NCBI GenBank assembly: GCA_036250195.1
Contig: JAVHZZ010000004.1
Span: 320,316,128 to 320,380,127, forward strand
DNA from: Mixophyes australis
Taxonomy: Eukaryota; Chordata; Amphibia; Anura; Limnodynastidae
Reading direction: 5' to 3'
DNA length: 64,000 nucleotides
Shown: in pieces, positions 56,760-64,000 of the stretch
Layout of the letters: the number at the start of each line of letters is the position of its first letter
How positions within the stretch are numbered: position 1 is the first letter of the stretch
The notes under the pieces: generated by a model
Told to the model about the DNA's origin: nothing
Seen by the model: the letters and a program-made list of their open reading frames with translations, nothing else
The model's database searches: none
Position numbers and translations under genes: made by a program

Positions 56760-56906
56760 TTTTATGGATTTGGACCCATCACATTATGACACCCATTCCT
56801 TCTGGCCACGTTAGCAGCCCTAAGTGGTGCATCGGTAGCAGTCATTAAAATATTGGGGAGATGGAAATCGATGACCTATAAGAAATACATTAGGCCTAAT
56901 GTCTAA
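56760..56906 (+). pseudogene. DIRS tyrosine recombinase, C-terminal remnant
   Basis: After a break, one frame reads LATLAALSGASVAVIKILGRWKSMTYKKYI and stops at 56904-56906. GRWKS...YI is the recombinase C-terminus with the catalytic Tyr region. The rest of the enzyme is deleted. Confidence 0.6.
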
Positions 56907-57180
56907 CCATATATGATTTGTTTTCCCTGATTACCTTGCTGGCTCACCTTCACTTTTCTCTCTCCTCCTTTGCGGTAGACCTTGGCTCTGCTGCTTGTTG
57001 CTTTTACGCGAGAGCGTATATGTTTTTTTTTCGTTTTTTTCCCTGGACCAAGGCCTGATTAGTGGTGTGATCCGGGGTTTTTTACCTTCACATGGACTGC
57101 CAGCTGCTCTTAACCCCCCACCCCGTCCTCTTTACTCTGCCTTTTCTTATCCCCCCATCCTAAATATCTAATCGCTCTTT
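56907..57180. other. Spacer between DIRS and L2 remnants
   Basis: T/C-rich, no gene. May contain the DIRS 3' terminal part. Confidence 0.35.
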
Positions 57181-57189
57181 CAGTGGATC

Positions 57190-58123
57190 CACCTTCTGTC
57201 TACTTCCTTTATCAGTTGGAGTACCACAAGGCTCAGTCCAAAGCCCTCTGCTCTTCTCTATCCCTACCACTTCTCTTGGAAAACTAATAAGCAACTTTTG
57301 ATTTCAGTATCGTCTCTATGTGTACTACCCCTAAATTTATGTAACCTATACGGATTTCTCACCATCTCTGTTGTCCTGACTGTTTTTCTGCCATTTAATA
57401 TTGGATGTCCTCTCGCCAACTTAAACTCATGCTTTCAAAAACAGAGCTAATAATATTTCCACCAGCCAACAGAAGTTACCTACCTGACATTCTATTTTTG
57501 TTGGCAACATGACAATAAACCCCCCAAACTTGCTGCCTAGGTGTGATCCTTGACTCAGAACTATCCTTTGTTCCCCACATCCAATATACATCTAAATCAT
57601 GTTACATTTATCTCAAAAACATTTCCAGGATACGCACATATCGCATACAAGATACTGCAAAAACTTTAATTCGTGCACTCAGTATCTCCCACATTGCTTA
57701 TTGCAATTCCTCCTTACTGGTCTTCCCCAAACCAGAGTCTCACCCCTTCAATCTATCTTACATGCAACAGCTAGATTGATTTCCTTTGCAAATCGCTCTT
57801 CCACTGCTGGACTGCTCTGCCAGTCTGTACATTGGTTGCCTCTTTTTTACTGAAACGGATATAAAATTCTTCTACTAACATACAAGGCCATCAACAAAAT
57901 TGAACAAACATCTATTCATTTGCTTGAATATATCTCTGAATTCAACACCTCCGTTCTTCACAAAATCTGCATCTCTGTTCCACACTCATTAATTGATAGC
58001 CATTCCAGGATACAGGTCTTTTTTCGGGTTGCACCCACTTTGTGGAATTCCCTCCCTAACACAACAACATTTTCCATTAGTGTTCAAACCTTCAAACTAT
58101 TAAAACCCACCTCTTCAGGCTAG
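57190..58123 (+). pseudogene. L2-type reverse transcriptase, C-terminal part
   Basis: Begins near [16 protein letters not shown] (RT), then loses frame. The later frames read LGVILDSELSFVPHI, ISHIAYCNSSL, the phrase HWLP, and APTLWNSLP before a stop at 58123. The active-site segment is degraded (several stops at 57280-57420). Non-functional. Confidence 0.75.
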
Positions 58124-58380
58124 CTTATCAAATCCCTGCCTACACAGTTCACACAAGACTTGCACGTGTTCTTTCTATACTCAAGCAACCCTTTGATCCC
58201 CTGACCAACATTACTGTGTGAATGGATCATAGAGCCCACTAAGCACTTTTTACCTTTGTAATCTGCTGTATCAATATGCAGTGTGTAGCACTTAACCTCA
58301 TGTATTAAACCAATATTGTCCTATAGATTGGAAGCTTGTGAGCAGGACACTCTTACCTCTCTGTCTGTTTGTATTACCCA

Positions 58381-58706
58381 CAGAGCCGGATTAACAATAG
58401 GGCTAAAGGGGCTACAGCCCAGGGGCCTCAGGCATATGGGGGGCCCTCCGGCATTCATTGGGTCGGGGGCGTCTCCGCCCTGGATCTGACTTTCAGCTGT
58501 TCAAGGAGAATGGCAGGCAGCTAACAGCAAATGTTATGCTGTTAGCTGCCTGCTGCCACTGTAGGGCTTACACGGCGGGCAGTAATCTTCTTACTGCGGA
58601 GATCTTGTGAGAGTGAGACTATGGGTGGGGGGGGCACATGGCTGGGGGGGGGGGGCCCTCACAGTACCCTTAGCCCAGGGGCCTTCCTTCCCTTAATCCG
58701 GCCCTG
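58381..58706. mobile_element. 326-bp hAT-type MITE with 8-bp duplication
   Basis: Terminal inverted repeats cagagccggattaa (58381-58394) and ttaatccggccctg (58693-58706) differ at one position. The 8-bp duplication attaccca is perfect at 58373-58380 and 58707-58714. Removing the element rejoins the L2 3' region, whose uninterrupted version is at 59838-59990. Confidence 0.92.
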
Positions 58707-58814
58707 ATTACCCAGTATTGTTTTATTACTGTGATTGTTCCCAATTGTAAAGCACAACTGAATATCTTGGTGCTATATAAATAAATGTTAATAATAATAA
58801 TAATAACAATAATA

Positions 58815-59017
58815 ATAGTAATAATACTAATAAAAAAACACCACAAATCAAAAACACCATGGGCAGATTAAACTATACATCTTTTAAATGTGGCCTGTTA
58901 TGATAATGCATGTGGGTCACTTTTATTATAGTGTAGTGTTGCTCATTAGAAATGTAAGATAATGCATAGGATCATTAACAGAAGCATATTTTAATTATTT
59001 TCAAAGCAGCGTATTTT
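58815..59017. other. AT-rich spacer
   Basis: Follows the L2 tail; nothing recognised. Confidence 0.4.
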
Positions 59018-59277
59018 ATGAAGCTGCTAACCCTGCTGCTAGTTCACTTAAGTGATTACTGCGCCTACACTGGAGCTTCGCCAGATCTCCTCCTTTCCAT
59101 AGACCTCACCGACACATTGACCTACTTTACACAGAGAGAAACACAGAAAGGCTGGGGAGGGAGGGGGACAGACGTAGAAGCTGTAGTCATCAAACACAGA
59201 GATTCTGGTCTCACAGTCTGCAGGGATACTAAGAACAACAACTCTGTCACTATAGGTGCTGGTGTAGCAAGTTGGAG
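59018..59277 (+). other. Possible first exon of an unknown transcript
   Basis: A GC-richer island opening ATG-AAG-CTG with an 86-codon open frame and a hydrophobic start (KLLTLLLVHL), ending at a good donor AG|GTAAGA (59278). No homology recognised. It could equally be a 5' untranslated exon or a chance ORF. Confidence 0.25.
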
Positions 59278-59837
59278 GTAAGATGTTTTTATTCATTATT
59301 CTTTCAATATTTGCTATGGCCTTTTAGCAGTGACTGAATTGCTTTTGTCTTGTTTGTGTATATGCATTACGTACATGGTGTTATGTAATCTACAAGGCAG
59401 TAGATCCAGTTACTGTTTAACCAGCTGAATCTCCGAGTAGAGAAAAATTATTATTTATTTCATTTTGGAATGTTGGATTTTTAGCTTATTCTTGAGTATT
59501 AATGTCTGTGTTCAGATGACGTGAGTACATGAGTCATGATTCTCACTTCTTTTCAGTGTGTCAGATATAATGATTTGTAACGTTTGTATACAATTATGTT
59601 TCAGATACATAACTAAACATTTAAGATATATCATTTTTAATGACTGCATTTTATATATGGGAATATTCTAGTGTGTTTATATCTTGATCATTTTAGGTGG
59701 TATTAGGTTTTTAGGTGTTTGCTTCTGACCAAAACCTATTTTTATGGCAATATCTATGCATACATTGACATGTTTCTGTCTTTATCAGACTTTTTATACA
59801 ATTTTTGTATAATGTCATTACTATGACATCAGAACTA

Positions 59838-59990
59838 TCACCATCATCATCAACATTTATTTATATAGCGCCAGCAAATTCCGTAGCGCTTTACAATTGG
59901 GAACAAACATTAATAAAACAATACTGGGTAATACATACAGACAGAGAGGTAAGAGAACCCTGCTCGCAAGCTTACAAACTATTATTTGTA
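59838..59990 (-). mobile_element. L2-type LINE 3' tail, minus strand
   Basis: The minus strand reads gtttgtaagcttgcgagcag...ctctctgtctgtatgtattacccagtattg... and the ggcgctatataaataaatgtt tail with ATGATG repeats, colinear with 58327-58380 joined to 58715-58790. Confidence 0.8.
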
Positions 59991-60659
59991 TTTGTCTGTG
60001 TACAAATGATTATATTTTCCCATGTGTGAAAGTATATGTAGAGTATGTGCCACCTAGCACTTCAATCAAGTAATTATTTCAGTTTAATATGACGCACTTG
60101 GGATTAAATAACAGAATAACCTTTCCAAGTATCTGAAGCACGGTGACCTCAGGTCAAGAGGACTAAAGAGATTTGTAGCCCTGCTCCAGTCAGGAAACTG
60201 TGGTGTGAAACTACAGCCTTTAGTACTGACTAAGAGTGGTGGGTTTGAATAGGTAGGTGTTACATCAGATGTCAGGGTTGTTCTATTTCAGTATCTACTT
60301 ACATTATAGATTCACAATAATAGGTTATTCTTTTTCTATAGCTATTAAAAAAAACATGGATTTCCCATTTTATTGATAACATCGCATTTTCATTTACTTT
60401 CCCTTTCCTGGTTATACCCTGCTGACACAAAAAAAAATGTTCACAAATGTTTTTTAGGAGTGTGGTCCCCTTCTACAGAAAACCACCAGAAATTGAACTT
60501 AGTTACATGCCGCTGTGTATTTCCCTTTTATGTGGTATATGTGGATTGTTTCTGTTTTTTTAACCGTTTTACCTGATCACTTGCTAACTGGAACAAACAC
60601 AGAGTAAAACAAAGAAATGTCAGTTTTTTCTGTAATTGTGGTTACTTTTTCTTTCCCAG

Positions 60660-60722
60660 AGACATCTTAATAAAACTGAAACTGAGGTCTCTCATTAAAA
60701 CAAATTTAAACTTCACTTACAG
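60660..60722 (+). other. Possible 63-bp internal exon
   Basis: Bounded by a good acceptor (ctttttctttcccag) and donor (cag|gtatgt). Joining it in phase to 59018-59277 keeps the frame open (phase 2 in, phase 2 out). It is short and AT-rich, so chance is possible. Confidence 0.25.
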
Positions 60723-61255
60723 GTATGTCATTTTTTTTGTAAGCTTATGGTTTTATTATGTATATACATTGTCAAAAATGTGTAAAATATGTATCTTTGA
60801 ACATTTATGTTCTTTTCAGTATTTTAGTAGAATAATTGCTTTGTTTTTCTATAATGTTTGGAAATTAGTAGAAATGGTAGCAGTTGAGGCTTAGAAGGTA
60901 TTTTCTAACTTCTAATCCTTAACAGCCGCTTCTGTGCCTGGTTGATTCTGTTACATTCCCTCCAGTGAATTTTCTCTGAACGCAGAATTGGGAATGCATA
61001 GCCATGGTTTTGCCAGGGATTACTAGTTAAAATGGGCACTGTGGAGGCATCTATTTTGTGAGCTGATCAATTTTCTCTAAACCAGTGACATCACTGAGGC
61101 ACATTCTGACTAATATTCATGAGCCATGACTTTTTTTTGGGAAGTGTTGACTCCAAGTGGCTTAAAAGGCCACCTTCTTAGTTCATCCACTGTGTATGTG
61201 ACAGGACAACTTAAAAGCTCATTCACACATATGCTCTGGGAAGATGGGATAAAAT
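60723..61255. other. No gene seen
   Basis: AT-rich DNA up to the hAT tip at 61256. Confidence 0.4.
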
Positions 61256-61266
61256 TAGAGATGAGC

Positions 61267-61293
61267 GGGCTCGGATATCTGAAATCCGAGCCC
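61267..61293. promoter_or_regulatory. Subterminal palindrome of the hAT element
   Basis: GGGCTCGGAT (61267-61276) and ATCCGAGCCC (61284-61293) are perfect inverses; a further gatccgagtcggatc lies 15 bp on. Repeated tcggat/atccga cores near the tip are plausible transposase-binding sites. Confidence 0.5.
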
Positions 61294-61414
61294 ACCCGAA
61301 CATTGCCGATCCGAGTCGGATCCGAGACAGATCCGGGTATTGGCGCCAAATTCAAATATGAAACTGAGGCTCTGACTCATAATCCCGTTGTCGGATCTCG
61401 CGATACTCGGATCC

Positions 61415-61420
61415 TATAAA
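61415..61420 (+). promoter_or_regulatory. TATA box of the hAT transposase gene
   Basis: TATAAA about 160 bp from the tip, followed by a GC-richer leader (ccgctagtcgccgccatctt). Confidence 0.55.
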
Positions 61421-61568
61421 TTCCCCGCTAGTCGCCGCCATCTTCACTCGGGCATTGATCAGGGTAGAGGGAGGGTGTGTTAGGTGGTCCTCTGTCCTGG
61501 TAGATCTCGTGCTGTGCTGTTGAGTTCTGTGCTGTGATGTTTAGTTCTGTGCTGTGCTGTGCTGTGTT

Positions 61569-62165
61569 CTGCAGTATCAGTCCAGTGGTGCTGTGTGCTG
61601 TGCTCTGTCCTTCTGAGGTCAGTGGTGCTGCTGGGTCCAGTGCTGTGTCCTGTTCAGTCCAGTGGTGCTGTGTCCTGTGCTCTGTGCTTCTAAGGGCATA
61701 GTTATTTCCCCAATATTCCCCTGTGTTTAAAAAATAAAAAAAAAGTAAAAAAAAATAAAAAATTTAAAAAAAAATAAAAATATATAATAATTATAACCAA
61801 ATTTGCAAAACCAATCCAGCAGTATAAGTCCATTGGTACTGCAATATTACAAAGTTCACACATTCTGCAGTATCAGTCCAGTGGTGCTGTGTCCTGTGCT
61901 CTGTCCTGCTGAGTTCCGTAGTGCTGCTGGGTCCTGTGCCGTGTCCTGTTCAGTCCAGTGGTGCTGTGTCCTGTGCTCTGTGCTTCTAAGGGCATAGTTA
62001 TTTCCCCATTATTCCCAAGTTTTTAAAAAATAAAAAAAAAGTAAAAAAAAATAAAAAATTAAAAAAAAAATATATATATAATAATTATTATAACCAAATT
62101 TGCAAAACCAATACAGCAGTATAAGTCCATTGGTACTGCAATATTACCAAGTTCACACATTCTGC
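61569..62165 (+). repeat. Tandem duplication of a ~297-bp leader segment
   Basis: ctgcagtatcagtccagtgg starts at about 61570 and 61867, and ctgcagtatc again at 62162. Each unit contains gtgctgtgtcctgtgctctg motifs, 'gggcatagttatttcccc' and an A-rich run. The repeat lies in the transposase leader. Confidence 0.85.
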
Positions 62166-62185
62166 AGTATCTTGTGCTACATATA

Positions 62186-64000
62186 ATGGAGACCAAAAAT
62201 TTGGAGGATAAAGTAGGGAAAGATCAAGACCCACTTCCTCCTAATGCTGAAGCTGCTGCCACTAGTCATGACATAGACGATGAAATGCCATCAACGTCGT
62301 CTTCCAAGCCCGATGCCCAATCTCGTAGTACCGGGCATGTAAAATCCAAAAAGCCCAAGTTAAGAAAAAGTAGCAAAAAGAGAAACTTAAAATCATCTGA
62401 GGAGAAACGTAAAGTTGCCAATATGCCATTTACGACACGGAGTGGCAAGGAACGGCTTAGGCCCTGGCCCGTGTTCATGACTAGTGGTTCAGCTTCACCC
62501 ACGGATCTTAGCCCTCCTCCTCCTCCCCCCCCCCTACAAAAAATTGAAGAGAGTTATGCTGTCAGCAACAAAACAGCAAACAACTCTGCCTTCTAAAGAG
62601 AAATTATCACAAATCCACAAGGCGAGTCCAAGGGTGTTGGTGGTTGTCAAGCCTGACCTTCCCATCACTGTACGGGAAGAGGTGGCTCGGGAGGAGGCTA
62701 TTGATGATGTAGCTGGCGCTGTGGAGGAACTTGATGATGAGGATGGTGATGTGGTTATTGTAAATGAGGCACCAGGGGGGGAAACAGCTGATGTCCATGG
62801 GATGAAAAAGCCCATCGTCATGCCTGGTCAGAAGACCAAAAAATGCACCTCTTCGGTCTGGAGTTATTTTTATCCAAATCCAGACAACCAATGTATGGCC
62901 ATATGTAGCTTATGTAAAGCTCAAATAAGCAGGGGTAAGGATCTTGCCCACCTAGGAACATCCTCCCTTATACGTCACCTGAATAACCTTCATAGTTCAG
63001 TGGTTAGTTCAGGAACTGGGGCTAGGACCCTCATCGGTACAGGGACACCTAAATCCCGTGGTCCAGTTGGATACACACCAGCAACACCCTCCTCGTCAAC
63101 TTCCTCCACAATCTCCATCAGATTCAGTCCTGCAGCCCAAGTCAGCAGCCAGACTGAGTCCTCCTCAATATGGGATTCATCCGAGGAATCCTGCAGCGGT
63201 ACGCCTACTACTGCCACTGCTGCTGTTGCTGCTGTTAGTCGGTCATCTTCCCAGAGAGGAAGTCGTAAGACCGCTAAGTCTTTCACAAAACAATTGACCG
63301 TCCAACAGTCGTTTGCCATGACCACAAAATACGATAGTAGTCACCCTATTGCAAAGCGTATAACTGCGGCTGTAACTGCAATGTTGGTGTTAGACGTGCG
63401 CCCGGTGTCCGCCATCAGTGGAGTGGGATTTAGAGGGTTGATGGAGGTATTGTGTCCCCGGTACCAAATCCCGTCGAGATTCCACTTCACTAGGCAGGCG
63501 ATACCAAAAATGTACAGAGAAGTACGATCAAGTGTCCTCAGTGCTCTAAAAAATGCGGTTGTACCCACTGTCCACTTAACCACGGACATGTGGACAAGTG
63601 GTTCTGGGCAAACGAAGGACTATATGACTGTGACAGCCCACTGGGTAGATGCATCCCCTTCCGCAGCAACAGCAACAGCTGCATCAGTAGCAGCAACTAC
63701 AAAATGGCGGCTCGTGCAAAGGCAGGCAACATTGTGTATTACAGGCTTTAATAAGAGGCACAACGCTGACAACATATTAGAGAAAATGAGGGAAATTATC
63801 TCCCAGTGGCTTACCCCACTTAGACTCTCATGGGGATTTGTGGTGTCAGACAATGCCAGTAACATTGTGCGGGCATTAAATATGGGCAATTTCCAGCACG
63901 TCCCATGTTTTGCCCACACCATTAATTTGGTGGTGCAGCATTACCTCAAGAGTGACAGGGGTGTGCAGGAGATGCTTGCGGTGGCGCGCAAAATTGCTGG
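62186..64000 (+). pseudogene. hAT transposase with BED finger, frameshifted, 3' incomplete
   Basis: ATG at 62186 (METKNLEDKVGKDQ) opens an acidic, Ser/Lys-rich N-terminus. A poly-C tract (about 62519-62534) marks a change of frame; from 62532 the next frame is open to the window end. A BED-type zinc finger (SVWSYFYPNPDNQ, CSLC, HLNNLH: C-X2-C...H-X4-H) lies at about 62850-62990. The catalytic domain has TTDMWTSGSGQTK (first Asp), VVSDNASNI (second Asp) and CFAHTINLVV. An Ala/Thr-rich insert (about 63655-63710) follows the first Asp. It would excise and reinsert the element. If the C-run is a sequencing error the gene may be intact. Confidence 0.88.

Larger units (their letters stand above)
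52840..56906 (+). mobile_element. Decayed DIRS-type tyrosine-recombinase retrotransposon
   Basis: Recognised from three coding remnants in the correct order: a Gag-like CCCH-finger protein (55327-55827), DIRS-type reverse transcriptase (55844-56523) and the end of a tyrosine recombinase (56760-56906). The upstream part holds a TATA-like box (53213-53219) and two hairpins (53044-53125) that fit a DIRS terminal/promoter region. Most of RNase H and recombinase is deleted between 56530 and 56760, and a foreign segment interrupts the 5' half. The 5' boundary is a guess. Confidence 0.7.
57190..58812 (+). mobile_element. L2-type LINE, 3' end
   Basis: Coding remnants followed by a 3' untranslated region ending ttgtaaagcacaactgaata...ggtgctatataaataaatgtt and a (TAA)n tail (58788-58812), the usual end of L2-type LINEs. 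It is interrupted by the MITE at 58381-58706. Confidence 0.8.
61256..64000 (+). mobile_element. hAT transposon, 5' part (cut by the window end)
   Basis: Starts at the tip tagagatgagcgggctcgga, the end sequence of a family common in frog genomes (from memory of such repeats). Subterminal palindromes follow at 61267-61293 and about 61308-61322, then a TATA box, a 297-bp tandem duplication and the transposase gene, which is still open at 64000. The other end and the 8-bp duplication lie outside the window. Confidence 0.8.

Noticed and set aside
1..64000. tRNA, rRNA or snRNA genes
   Set aside because: Only tRNA-like SINE heads with degenerate B boxes were found; no complete cloverleaf or known RNA was recognised by eye.

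Overview
The window is vertebrate nuclear DNA made almost entirely of transposable elements and tandem repeats. The repertoire points to an amphibian, most likely a frog: a gammaretrovirus-like endogenous retrovirus, a chromodomain Ty3/Gypsy element, an L1/Tx1-type LINE, a DIRS-type tyrosine-recombinase element, an L2-type LINE, tRNA-headed SINEs, palindromic MITEs and a hAT transposon. The order is inference; no gene identifies a species. No complete host gene was found; two possible host exons (59018-59277 and 60660-60722) are weak.

Layout. 1-7.6 kb: AT-rich DNA with a truncated MITE and two SINEs. 7.6-16.3 kb: a 395-bp satellite, about ten and a half monomers in one orientation, a 55-bp spacer, then about eleven and a third in the opposite orientation, forming a palindrome with 4.16-kb arms. 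16.75-26.6 kb: a young retrovirus (LTR-gag-pol-env-LTR, 4-bp target duplication, LTRs differing by four substitutions and one indel) whose only obvious lesion is a TGA beside the protease active site. 26.6-35.4 kb: SINEs, MITEs, a G-rich minisatellite and unannotated DNA. 35.4-47.1 kb: a 5'-truncated LINE with a 14-bp target duplication, split by an 8.27-kb minus-strand chromovirus (5-bp duplication GGCTT, two 2007-bp LTRs with no difference noticed). 47.1-52.6 kb: MITEs, a fold-back repeat and a GA-rich array. 52.8-56.9 kb: a decayed DIRS element. 57.2-58.8 kb: an L2-type LINE 3' end interrupted by a MITE. 61.3-64 kb: the 5' part of a hAT transposon that runs off the window.

The chromovirus is the most informative unit. 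Its gag-pol junction shows a GGGAAAT slip site, a 6-nt spacer and an H-type pseudoknot that encloses the gag stop. Its putative primer-binding site is complementary to the predicted 5' end of its own RNA, as in Tf1-type self-priming. Its LTR carries four copies of a hairpin, one with compensatory base changes. Together these explain how Gag and Pol could be made in ratio and how reverse transcription could start without a tRNA. The giant satellite palindrome is the most unusual structure; variants in its two arms do not mirror each other, which argues against a simple fold-back sequencing artefact.
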